NCBI RefSeq assembly: GCF_042445055.1
Contig: NZ_CP170339.1
Span: 1,612,001-1,676,000 of the forward strand
Reading direction: 5' to 3'
DNA length: 64,000 nucleotides
DNA from: Falsihalocynthiibacter sp042445055
GTDB lineage: Bacteria > Pseudomonadota > Alphaproteobacteria > Rhodobacterales > Rhodobacteraceae
Below are positions 59,401 through 64,000 of this stretch, piece by piece. Below the pieces are notes generated by a model. That model worked only from the letters and a program-made list of their open reading frames with translations. It made no database searches and had not been told where the DNA came from. The position numbers were made by a program, and so were the translations under genes. The first letter of the stretch is position 1. Every line of letters starts with the position of its first letter.

Positions 59401-62217
59401 ACGATTACGCTCTCGAATGCAGGCTTTGCGGCACTAGCGATTAGCGCGATTACATTCGATGGCGCGGATGCTGGGTCGTTCGAGATTGTCGGAAATGCTC
59501 CAACATCAATTCCTGCGGGTGGCTCGGTTGACGTGACCATTGCCTTTACAGGAATTGACGGTGTCGACGACAACGCAGCAGTCTTGCAAAACGCGAGCCT
59601 GACGGTTGAGACCTCTGCTGGTGACACAACGATAGCGTTGGCTGGTCTGGCGCAGCTTCAATCAGAGAGCGGCGAAGAACCAACCGTTGCGCAAATTGTC
59701 GAGGCGTTTGGTTATTCGACCGACGTAGCCCAAGGCCAGCTGAACGGTGGTGGTGACGTCGAGACAATCGGCGACGAGGTACTGCTGCCTTATCTCCAAC
59801 GTCTGGACGACAGCCAGCCAGTTGAAGTCATCAACATGGCCGCGTTCCTTCAGCAAGGGAACATCAGCCGCGTGAATATTCACGACCTGAGTGACGATGG
59901 TTTGACCGAACTCTTTGCTGGTGACGATCAACAGGGGCAAACAGTTTCGCCGGATGGGCTGGTTGTCGGAAGTGGCAATACAGGAAGCGTGGGGCAGGCC
60001 TCTCTGAACCGCGATGCACCGTTTGGTATCAAAGTCACCGTGGACGGGCGGCCAACATACGCCGCGTGGACAGACCCTGAGATCAACAAAGCCGACAGTG
60101 CTTTGGGCGTGAATGACGAAGGGCACTATATCCGCTTCTTCGAGGCCAAAGATTCATCAGGCGCGGTGATCGAAGGTACCTATATCGGTGTTCAGGATTA
60201 TCCTGGTGGCGGCAACTTTGATTATAACGACGCGATGTTCGTTGTGACCAATGTAACGGCTTACGATCCGTCTGGTGCCGAGGATGCGGACAGCAACGGA
60301 GTTATCGATGCGCTCGAGACGGACTCCGATCTCGACGGCACCGTTGATTTCTTTGATGACGACAGCACCCCGAGCACCCAAGCGCCCTTCGGCGGTACTG
60401 CGCCTGTGCTGGCAGATACGCTAAGTGTCGCGGCCGATACGTTTGATACCGGCGGTCAAGGCGTTGCGTGGAATGATAGCCCGGGCCAAGCGGGCGGCAA
60501 CGGTCGTGGTGACAGTGATGTTGAAATCATCGACGGCGCTGTTGCCTATGTCGAAGGTGGCGAATGGGTGGAGTACACAATCGATGTATCTTCCGCTGGT
60601 ACATTCGATCTATCGACGATCGCTAAGGCTCCGACGAGTGGCGCAACAATCTCTGTCTCAATAGAGGATGGGCCAACGCTTGCGACAATCACGTTGCCGG
60701 ATGCCAATGATCCCGGAAATAATGGGTTCGGTGGTACCGACTTTGGTCCGACTGATCCGGTCGAGATTGATCTTGAGGCTGGACAACAAACGCTGCGCTT
60801 TACCTTCGGTGGTACGGTCGCGGATAATGGTTATATCCTAGACTTCCAGAGTTTCTCTCTTGAGCGGGTCGAGGATGTTGTCACCCCTGGCGAACAATCT
60901 CCGTTCCCGGGTCCGGACGCCGCGACATTCAGCGATGGTTTGCTGAGCTTGAACGCAGTTGAATATGACAACGGCGGGCAGGGCGTATCCTACAACGATG
61001 ATCCAGGTCTGGATGGTGGCACCAACGGCGGCCGCGACGGATCGGACGTTGAGGTGACTGGAGCCGGTGATGTCGGCTGGATCGCAGATGGCGAGTGGTT
61101 GGAGTATACAATCGACGTGCCTGCCGATGGCAGCTATGACGCTGAGTTGCTCATGTCATTCGGTGGCTCAGGTGGCCGCAGCGCGACACTTGAGTTCTAT
61201 AAGCCAGATGCGTCAACACCTTATGCCTCTAGCGGACCTGTTGCGAACGGGTCTACCGGAAGTTGGACAACCTTCGAAACGCGCGATGCTGGATCGATTG
61301 ATCTTGAAGCGGGCGAGCAGGTTGTGCGCATCACCTTCAATGGCGGAAGTCAGGATCTGCGTTCATTCACACTAACGCAACCAGTTGTCGAAGAACCCCC
61401 TGCGCCAGAAGTGATCGGCGAAGCGGGCACAGTGACCTTCACGCAGGAAAACTCCGATCAATGGTTCCAAATTGATTTTGGAGAAGCGTTGGAAAACCCA
61501 TCTGTCGTGATGGGACCGTTAACCTTTAATGGTGCTCAGCAGTCCGTGGTTCGTGTACGGAATGTTACTGACACGGGCTTTGAGTTCCAGCTGGATGAAT
61601 GGGACTATCTTAACGGTCAACACATCGAGGAATCTGTCTCTTGGATTGCGATTGAGGCTGGAACTCATCTGGTCAACGGGCAAACAATCATTGCTGGTCG
61701 CAGCAGCGTATCAGGCGCCCAATCGGATGTGGACTTCTCGAGTGATTTTGATGAGGCACCAGTCGTAGTTGCTCAGGTTACAACCACGAACGACACGGCC
61801 GCAGTAACAGAGCGTCTTCAAGACATCACCGCAGATGGCTTCTCGGTTGTCCTTGATAATCAGCAAAGCGATACGACACCGCACGCGGATGAAACCTTGG
61901 CGTGGATCGCAATCGAGGAGGGGGGCTCGGCGCTCGACGGGTTCCTCGTGAACTCAACCGGTCGTGAAGTTGACGAGAACGTTAGTACTGTGACGTTTGA
62001 TGATAGTTTCGCGACAGACGAGTTCATCTTCATTGCGGATATGCAAACCGAACACGGGAATGATCCTTCGGATCTTCGCCTTGTGTCTACGGACGCGCAG
62101 TCAGCGGCGTTCTTCGTGCAAGAAGAAACCTCTGCGGATGACGAAACGCTGCACACAACCGAAGAGGTAGGCTATCTCGCGATGTTGGAAGGTAGCATTT
62201 TCCACGATATCGTTTAA
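47500..62217 (+). CDS. Giant type I secretion substrate, multidomain carbohydrate-binding protein
   Basis: A 4905-residue protein, probably secreted by the ABC/HlyD pair upstream. Approximate order by residue: CBM-like 1-170; cadherin-like 174-280; CBM-like 285-435; cadherin/Ig-like 449-648; jelly-roll-like 648-808; cadherin/Ig-like 817-1014; CBM-like 1015-1166; cadherin-like 1167-1454; alternating CBM- and Ig-like 1456-2154; malectin-like 2156-2368; Ig-like 2368-2512; glucose/sorbosone-dehydrogenase-like propeller 2513-2983; further Ig/CBM pairs 2984-3565; two DUF4114-like modules with Ig-like parts 3566-4258; acidic Ca-binding-type stretch 4259-4299; two CBM6-like modules 4300-4637; C-terminal triple repeat 4638-4905. 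It is acidic, has no signal peptide and I saw no cysteine. Start ATG 47500 has AAGGGG upstream. A glycan-binding adhesin or matrix protein is inferred. Confidence 0.93.
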   Translation: MAFDTVYFEGEVLELTAATFGTSLQRTQTENQEKAGINNPDGATNSGLPDFDEWGLRPNYSGDGYLDLNGPAETKAVLSINGPGEVIVPAGTYELTVRGAANNNRSIEILVDGVAQGGPTAFNTTEFYNWETQTFTLTIPEGASEIQIAQTSSAGPNIDAIALHEVGAAVTFHAPEISSSDSFSIAENSNEVGDVVATDVEDVSGTPSTLTYSVSGADAAFFEIDQTGTLSFIGEPDYENPQGSNGNEYLLTVEVSDGVLTTTQDVTVTVTDVDPELPKPTIDAIIVQAEEGVISAAAVDPTTLAQTQLASTENAGTGKDQYNLWNDYSDTGYLDFNGDGSGIGGDQSVAYSVTVTEAGLYDLHFKFMNNTSNRPIDVGVNGVVQHSQLSFVGTGFGNWIERAPVQIELQAGENIIELAVPAGFNNGPNFDAFAITTSGDPAPEYGVPNTAPTFDGETLAVDVAEGATDVVNLNVTDDGQGTVSFELGGADAELFTIDAAGALSFIEAPDYESPSDDGEDNIYNVSVTVSDEAGSDTIDVTVTATDVVEDVLPSAITLAAVPVDENVAGAVVATVTVVDPDTTYTAEDLTLNDPSGMFELITTDGVIVKLKDGVSLDFEASAQPEISVSLGGLTSESFTPSPNDVDEGPVQASFLGAITSYSSQDKPATGDATPSEDGSEITLEGNLWKRVALDEALVINDGSRMIVDIQIGALEPELVLIGFDDDDSPFESGDNSVFQLAGTQDGPSVFADLRGTGSDQGDGVLRFEIDLSGLAGRSFDSIVIAADDDNASDGYGSVTFSNVIFDEQPTGGGDNSAPRTVGGGISDISVDEGGALEIDLPFVDDDGDTISYAFEVRNAGNELVIVPGLAIADGVLSGDVPEAPGEYTITITADDGNGGIGTDSFDLTVVDVNDAPIAEDAAFEPFFSKVGEEIAGIDISQFASAFNDPDGDPLELVVEGLPNGLEVNSEGVISGTATEEGSGSFTIFARDPDGAVSGPITIGLIIEAPQLGDVTVIEAENFTGLAEAENFYAAAQPGASNDQLIRVNNSEDGSVSTQLSAHGLATGYYQVTIDVYDETDGTATFSLQVGDTLLADGDTFDALGEFKGDGVSNRGNAGQSGNQKTISFDTVVYVDSDTVLTLSGSADGELLRTDRLTFTRVEQPNALPENIALANSSVDENTYGAEVGVLSATDPDGDDSAIIFSVDESSPFEVVDGTLKLKGDARLDFETSETVSVDVTATDADGGGTVTTLNISIIDMDEPPASISLDNTSVDENAEGAIIGTLGAVDPEGGAITFEVSDDRFVVEGTTLRLADGVALDAEDPAAVSVTVSASDGVNVTEQSYDITVNDLNDAPELAAEAALDDVEVPFASEERIALSGLGATDQDAGDTVAYLAQSTGIDPLPAGIFIDGDELVVDGTVPTGTYEIEVSATDGSASSAAVAFTLTVGDPAPFAPIVIQPDDSIITLSDTPDGDATITFHRDENVAEDAETPGTGKILENGLRAGYSGTGYVDFGDDPGDTATFTFNVPEAGSYDLNIRYASQDAGGNPRELDVGINGVETNTIFPSTGPGDGPAEQQGFNTWMFLTTTVTLVAGENTVTLAMADGTNAGPNVDRIEITEAGSGPIPEDTTADEGDDLAATGPAEEVSADDNDAVDFTLSGLDADITLIEVSINGGATFEEVTPADDVVTLDLSGLDAGTQTITFRVTDGVGNTAETDVQVDLGGDTPTEFSETIQLADGDPRVVIIDEDRDGGGAGNVDMTQIRDSENPEPDGAGKIDGLWPGFNGNGYLDMGGDIGDAFSFAVTVPEDGNYLIDFRFNQGSGSTPERPMTLEVDGVVLATLTFPSNGDWTIWQNESAVVALSAGENVITMTNTIANGPNFDQVTVTRDGVDTSADADEFPLDLSGDTGELSGAQAASINFNVSGMDDDIVKVELSFDGGTTRTDVTDVVDADGDFTFDGSSLPAGQQVATIIVTDDAGNEASDTLGFSIAAPAFEATTLQAEDALITDVGDPGTGPEGRSVTREVNAENPDAFGNYREGGVGDAYLDFGENPGDAVTFTIDVPANGTYLATVRYANGGADPRPLDLTVNDGAASSVNFVQTGSGDAGWNTWTDLEIEVELVAGTNTVKFEIPDGAVNGPNLDQITFEELSIDPIAAERFVDVVKINFEAPLSGNGSFNAPSGYTTPDGFESDTGEAYGARGNGFTYGWVDVDDTDGSVTGTPLAQPTGSARYKDNASEASDLQKTYIHFDYPGAAAGNRERAWEMEVENGVYELTVAVGDTAGQYDSNYVLNVEGVQFGESWIPVNLAGEQLVGGAYNASYDGEGFRSHLVTGIVEVTDGRLTIDGTDGDNVEIQWLDLQSVPDLTPDDGRSADLDYSKFVSAVAASTEDGQVSIEIDPSGDVPLDINPTSDIVVGIELQAIDHRGPAVAYTDGVRLVETLTGEEVAVNVQVTGGADSLTIRPMAGLKEFTSYTLIIEDVLDLGNLNDSSQPLRQFQDYTTTFVTGEMPETEAREVAFDDQVVLNGFSEGGVAITSIDIGPDGKLYASSISGTIQRWDLNPDGTIDLESAETLSLDYFQETGRTIIGLAFDPEDPNTIWVSDNATVPRQGRSDQIPEFSGQISKITLGEGGSFEGAEAETYLTGLPRSGGDHVTNSIEFRANPDAGQPGEPNYLLYFSQGSNSAAGRADNAWGNRPERLLNAAILEVDPTRDAPEGGFDVQTEPFEGTDPTYRTSEAFNEDGTFDGYYDPFEEGAVLKIYGEGIRNAYDLVWHSNGHLYVPTNGTARGGNTPDDPNTAINEELSGLDKQYDYFFTIEEGGYYGHPNPLLDNYVVNGGNPTSGSDPNSANTPDGGNEYAVGVQPDEDYDLEGAYSLGFNKSPNGATEYTGSAFGSNLQGAVLFAQFSQGDNVRVINVDPITGEITGDDVLRRVDGSEINEYIDPLDIIENPLTGQLYLSTLNRSTGESLIILLNPAPGGVVGDNTADENNDLQLVVINVDDPSNVVFEVVGLDDDIQSISVSFNGGAAQTVTLDGQNRFVADVGATSGSVSAMLTVEDDDNNTASDTIAVSLDGTSGPTFIDASEFTVLDTDDGTIIRILSDPSTHEDSSNDANGDGLNDGHDGDSYIDLVGGPEDKVSFTYVADAPGTYTLSFRLASATSRSIAVKTGDQSETINANTDSFTNWVDYPVVLTLEAGINTIVIAQTTAAGPNIDSVTVTPLSVEDITADEGGDLDLIATDLSDLSEAVFTISGADSDIVDYEVVFDDGSDTVTVNPTGNGSFTVDLTGLNGSATATLTVTDGANNTASETTTVSLTTTVPNDGTEEVGGATFVIYEAENAQLDGPVVEQEDRTQSGDFVDFDGTSDQSITWTVEVPQDGNYALDILYALSTTKEARPMALSVDGTVVETLPFAPNSNNAETEWGPQSTQVTLTAGVHTLTVTAPGANGPNVDYLRITQSPLTSALDLTADEGDNLALTVVDQTDSSAVVFEINGLDDDITTAQISFDGGAPISVTPQNGQFTLDPGISFGEIDAVLTVLDDAGNVATAETEFAVAPNGNVNADIAVQSLDAAYYADRLHFSFLQNPVNKDETRDYKDEGTVRISNTGSEDLEFASAALTGPFDLVDPTIFDNLVLSAGESIDVTVVFDNSEVSPKPTSGVNSVLEGELTLVTNDAEDPFVTVDLAAFWQSNPEGGQEPNVNEVWELFGFGNEIEGLSYNGGGENSVLNFFDLHIPVDETEVLSPYWKIADGATEAKITQIAAFHGPGGASLGIHGPGDKGNSNQINFGSHGGTANQTILPLQGNGNAFTRTFDNSDIPDGWAGPDYFGIEVAGLSTDPTLNPTGSGQATQAQLDAKYPGQGYTVSDGQVYDADGNEVSDGYTVRMYQAVDAEGNVIDNVFLGVMDYTGINYDYNDNMFIIEGVAPVFDGASLEVEGLDAAAADDRLVFTSIDQPVSGQEFRNEATITLSNAGFAALAISAITFDGADAGSFEIVGNAPTSIPAGGSVDVTIAFTGIDGVDDNAAVLQNASLTVETSAGDTTIALAGLAQLQSESGEEPTVAQIVEAFGYSTDVAQGQLNGGGDVETIGDEVLLPYLQRLDDSQPVEVINMAAFLQQGNISRVNIHDLSDDGLTELFAGDDQQGQTVSPDGLVVGSGNTGSVGQASLNRDAPFGIKVTVDGRPTYAAWTDPEINKADSALGVNDEGHYIRFFEAKDSSGAVIEGTYIGVQDYPGGGNFDYNDAMFVVTNVTAYDPSGAEDADSNGVIDALETDSDLDGTVDFFDDDSTPSTQAPFGGTAPVLADTLSVAADTFDTGGQGVAWNDSPGQAGGNGRGDSDVEIIDGAVAYVEGGEWVEYTIDVSSAGTFDLSTIAKAPTSGATISVSIEDGPTLATITLPDANDPGNNGFGGTDFGPTDPVEIDLEAGQQTLRFTFGGTVADNGYILDFQSFSLERVEDVVTPGEQSPFPGPDAATFSDGLLSLNAVEYDNGGQGVSYNDDPGLDGGTNGGRDGSDVEVTGAGDVGWIADGEWLEYTIDVPADGSYDAELLMSFGGSGGRSATLEFYKPDASTPYASSGPVANGSTGSWTTFETRDAGSIDLEAGEQVVRITFNGGSQDLRSFTLTQPVVEEPPAPEVIGEAGTVTFTQENSDQWFQIDFGEALENPSVVMGPLTFNGAQQSVVRVRNVTDTGFEFQLDEWDYLNGQHIEESVSWIAIEAGTHLVNGQTIIAGRSSVSGAQSDVDFSSDFDEAPVVVAQVTTTNDTAAVTERLQDITADGFSVVLDNQQSDTTPHADETLAWIAIEEGGSALDGFLVNSTGREVDENVSTVTFDDSFATDEFIFIADMQTEHGNDPSDLRLVSTDAQSAAFFVQEETSADDETLHTTEEVGYLAMLEGSIFHDIV
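51866..57905 (+). repeat. Intragenic CBM-Ig repeat units in the giant gene
   Basis: Within the giant gene, a carbohydrate-binding-like module ending in G-P-N-[IVFL]-D is repeatedly followed by an Ig-like module. The G-P-N-x-D copies start at residues 155, 427, 1612, 1881, 2142, 3213 and 3451. Four of the linked Ig-like modules open with T-A-D-E (near residues 1631, 2987, 3229 and 3470). Copies are divergent, so the duplications are old. Confidence 0.75.
55036..56448 (+). other. Glucose/sorbosone-dehydrogenase-like domain within the giant gene
   Basis: Residues about 2513-2983 read as a beta-propeller related to PQQ-dependent aldose dehydrogenases: AITSIDIGPDGKLYASSISG, RTIIGLAFDPEDPNTIWVSD, IYGEGIRNAYDLVWHSNGHLYVPTNG and YYGHPNP. 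It is directly preceded by a malectin-like domain and an Ig-like domain. Whether the cofactor site is intact cannot be judged by eye; it may be only a structural or sugar-binding propeller. Confidence 0.7.
58194..60273 (+). other. Pair of DUF4114-like modules within the giant gene
   Basis: Each unit has an Ig-like (ASH-like) lead followed by a DUF4114-type module. The closing motifs are NVFLGVMDYTGINYDYNDNM (first) and GTYIGVQDYPGGGNFDYNDA (second). DUF4114 modules are common in large secreted proteins of marine bacteria and cyanobacteria; their role is unknown. Confidence 0.75.
61411..62214 (+). repeat. C-terminal triple repeat of the giant protein
   Basis: Three copies of about 87-90 residues, each with a V-x-F opening and closing near WIAIEAG (W4715), WIAIEEG (W4802) and YLAMLEG (Y4892). 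The first contains VRVRNVTDTGFEFQLDEWDY, which resembles H-type lectin folds. Such a tail often ends alphaproteobacterial type I substrates. The final residues (SIFHDIV) are a plausible uncleaved secretion signal. Confidence 0.7.
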
Positions 62218-62225
62218 TGAAAAGG

Positions 62226-62251
62226 GGTCCAGTAGAGCAATCTGCTGGACC
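62226..62251 (+). terminator. Possible terminator after the giant gene
   Basis: GGTCCAGTAG and CTGCTGGACC form a 10-bp stem with one T-G pair and a 6-nt loop, 8 nt past the stop. There is no T run, so it may be a weak or stabilising hairpin. Confidence 0.55.
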
Positions 62252-62304
62252 TACGCTAACAGTGTATACCTTTGAAGTTTGTGCTTTAGTTCTCGAACAG
62301 ATAC

Positions 62305-62757
62305 CTATTTGGTCGGTCCAGAGTATACTTGTGTTATCACTCCGTCATGCAGCAACACTGATGCTTGAGCTGAGCATCCACCTTTAGACCAGCGCAAGAG
62401 AAATGGTTGTGGGCGGCAGAAGACGAGCCCTCGGTTCATTCGCACGTCAGCAGGCGCGGCGCCATTCCTCACGGCTTCGACATCGAAACTTCTTAGTGTC
62501 GTCCATTCGTTTTCTTCAAACCATGCGGTGATCTCTTGCTCCCTGCATCTCACGCCATGCAACGAATTCCCTTCGTCCTCCGAACGTAGCCGATGGTAGT
62601 TGTCGTCACTCACAAGAAGAGAAGTTAAAGCGTTGAGCGCGGATTGGCAGCGCGTTTCCTCATCCGCCTGAACTGGCGTGATAAAAACGAGCAACATTCC
62701 AGAAACGAGGATCGCTGTTGGTTTAATTGACGGAAAAATCTTCATATTCAGGATCAT
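62305..62757 (-). CDS. Small secreted protein of unknown function
   Basis: A 150-residue protein with a signal peptide (hydrophobic TAILVSGMLLVFITPVQA, cleavage before DEETRC). Four cysteines in the mature part (in TRCQSA, VRCREQ, FCRPQ and GGCSAQ) could form two disulfides, fitting a periplasmic location. I do not recognise the family. Starts at 62757 and 62745 are both possible; neither has a strong ribosome site. It is convergent with the giant gene. Confidence 0.72.
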   Translation of the reverse strand: MILNMKIFPSIKPTAILVSGMLLVFITPVQADEETRCQSALNALTSLLVSDDNYHRLRSEDEGNSLHGVRCREQEITAWFEENEWTTLRSFDVEAVRNGAAPADVRMNRGLVFCRPQPFLLRWSKGGCSAQASVLLHDGVITQVYSGPTK

Positions 62758-62882
62758 ACCCCGAAAGATGCCGCAAAACTACAACCGCATTTGTTTGCGC
62801 GGGGAAACGTTCAGAAACAGGAATACGAATGCGCTCTCGGACCATCAAAAGTCCGCGAATATCTTGTGCCTAAAGGAAAATC

Positions 62883-62972
62883 TGGCGGAGAGAGAGGGAT
62901 TCGAACCCTCGGAACCCGTTAAGGCTCAACGGTTTTCGAGACCGCCACGTTCGACCACTCCGCCACCTCTCC
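62883..62972 (-). tRNA. tRNA-Ser (anticodon CGA)
   Basis: A complete 90-nt class II tRNA on minus with encoded CCA. The acceptor is GGAGAGG paired with TCTCTCC (one G-T pair), the D arm contains GGCGGAGTGGTCGAAC, the anticodon loop CTCGAAA gives CGA for UCG codons, and a long variable arm precedes the T arm GAGGG-TTCGAAT-CCCTC. It stands alone. Confidence 0.96.
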
Positions 62973-63144
62973 GCGTAGGGTCCGAGCGCGGTTTAATCTG
63001 CGGCGCGTATCTCCACAAGGTCTTTTCGCAAATTTGATGCAAAATATTGCGATTTTATCTCCTCAAACAGATGTGAGCGTAAACCATTTAATAATACTCG
63101 GCGAACACACTATGATCGCGTGAGTCGTCTTGTTGGAGAGAGTT

Positions 63145-63969
63145 ATGCGTTTGTTGGCTTGCGCCGTTGTATTTGTTTTGGGGATGGTGGGTTCTGTTTC
63201 CGCCGATCGCGCGCGTGATCTCGAGGAGTTGGCGGATGTGCTCCATATTGAAGAAATGGTTGATATCCTCTCGGACGAAGGCGTGCGGTACGGCGAGTCT
63301 TTGGCGGAGGAGATGTTCGGCGATCAGGAGTATTCTGAGTGGACGCTGGAGCTTGAGCGTATTTATGAGCCATCCAAGATGGCCGAGACATTTCGCGAGC
63401 ACTTTGACCCGCTCATGAGCGACCAGGATGTTACCGAGGCGCTTGCCTTTTTTACTTCTCCGCTCGGAATGAAGGTAACACAGCTTGAAATGACCGCGCG
63501 CACCGCGATTAGCGATCCAGACGTTCAGGCCGCGGGTGAGGACCGATTGCTTGGCCTTATGGATGCCAACGATCCAATCATTTCGCAGCTAGAAGAATAT
63601 ATTCGCGTGAATGACCTGATCGATATGAACGTTACAGGCTCAATGAATGAGAGTTACGCTTTCCTTTCTGCCCTTAGCGATGCTGGCGCAATGGCCGTCG
63701 AGATGACGGAAGGAGAGATACTAGAGAGCGTTTGGGGGGATGAGCCGCAAATTCGTGAGGATACTACACAGTGGCTGATGAACTACCTTGCCATGAGCTA
63801 TAGTCCGCTGGATGAGGAGGAGATTGATGAGTTGATCGAATTCAGTCGCACTTCGGAAGGGCAGAGCCTCAATCGTGCTTTGTTTCAGGCGTTCAATGAG
63901 GTATACATGGACATCTCGCGCCGGATGGGGCGGGGGGCTGCTCGATTTATCCTGAGTGAGGATATTTGA
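63145..63969 (+). CDS. Exported DUF2059-type protein
   Basis: A 274-residue secreted protein with a signal peptide (MRLLACAVVFVLGMVGSVSA, cleavage before DRAR). The helical repeats resemble DUF2059: EELADVLHIEEMVDILSDEG and FREHFDPLMSDQDVTEALAFFTSPLGMKV, with a second, related half near the C-terminus (LIEFSRTSEGQSLNRALFQAF). The duplication suggests a tandem version of the domain. Function is unknown. The start at 63145 has GGAGAG 4 nt upstream and is preferred to one five codons earlier. The 31 bases after it to the window end hold no visible feature. Confidence 0.8.
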   Translation: MRLLACAVVFVLGMVGSVSADRARDLEELADVLHIEEMVDILSDEGVRYGESLAEEMFGDQEYSEWTLELERIYEPSKMAETFREHFDPLMSDQDVTEALAFFTSPLGMKVTQLEMTARTAISDPDVQAAGEDRLLGLMDANDPIISQLEEYIRVNDLIDMNVTGSMNESYAFLSALSDAGAMAVEMTEGEILESVWGDEPQIREDTTQWLMNYLAMSYSPLDEEEIDELIEFSRTSEGQSLNRALFQAFNEVYMDISRRMGRGAARFILSEDI

Positions 63970-64000
63970 TACAGGACGGGACCGTCATTGGTAACCAAGA

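Noticed and set aside
60274..60395. RTX nonapeptide block in the giant protein
   Set aside because: The stretch is Asp-rich with DxDxDG-like and TSP3-like calcium motifs, but without the GGxGxDxUx repeat.

Overview
The window looks like a chromosomal segment of a marine Rhodobacterales (Roseobacter-group) alphaproteobacterium. The reasons are an aglR/aglEFGAK alpha-glucoside locus, a TRAP transporter with its own two-component pair, the hybrid kinase CckA close to recA-alaS, an alphaproteobacterial GAAC-N7-GAAC LexA box before recA, an IscR-like regulator without the usual cysteine triad heading a long suf operon, a TorF-type outer-membrane protein, and a very large type I secretion substrate with DUF4114-like modules. 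Family calls come from reading motifs, not from database searches.

Layout. 1-431 (minus): end of a chemotaxis-type operon (STAS protein, then a CheY-like receiver cut by the window edge). 550-9158: glucokinase and a LacI-type regulator on minus, divergent from aglE-F-G-A-K on plus, with palindromic operators between; together they take up, hydrolyse and phosphorylate alpha-glucosides. 9198-15498 (minus): dctB-dctD-type sensor and regulator, then TRAP dctP-dctQ-dctM. 15622-21567 (plus): HpcH/HpaI aldolase, guaB, an RsmB-like rRNA methyltransferase, cckA with a perfect CtrA-type box in front. 21564-26476: a sulfotransferase on minus, then recA, alaS and a DUF1330 protein. 26553-32117 (minus): typA, icd, a VIT1/CCC1-like membrane protein, an HD-domain nucleotidase, a small unknown and an alpha/beta hydrolase. 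32358-40111 (plus): iscR, an IscS/NifS-like desulfurase, sufB, a small membrane protein, sufC, sufD, two YIP1-like membrane proteins and sufS. 40196-43725: tRNA-Arg(CCG), a carbamate-kinase remnant, a TorF-like porin, exported MsrB (minus), a GNAT and an MFS transporter.

43921-62217 is the standout: a type I secretion ABC ATPase and its HlyD-family adaptor, a 587-bp AT-rich leader carrying a TTAA-N7-TTAA box, and one 4905-codon gene. Its product is a mosaic of carbohydrate-binding-like modules, cadherin/Ig-like domains, a malectin-like domain, a glucose/sorbosone-dehydrogenase-like propeller, two DUF4114-like modules and a C-terminal triple repeat. It has no N-terminal signal peptide, no cysteine that I could find, and no clear RTX nonapeptide block. 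I infer that the two upstream proteins export it as a glycan-binding surface or matrix protein, possibly under CckA-ChpT-CtrA control.

62305-64000: a small secreted protein, tRNA-Ser(CGA) and an exported DUF2059-type protein. I saw no insertion sequence, prophage or CRISPR array.
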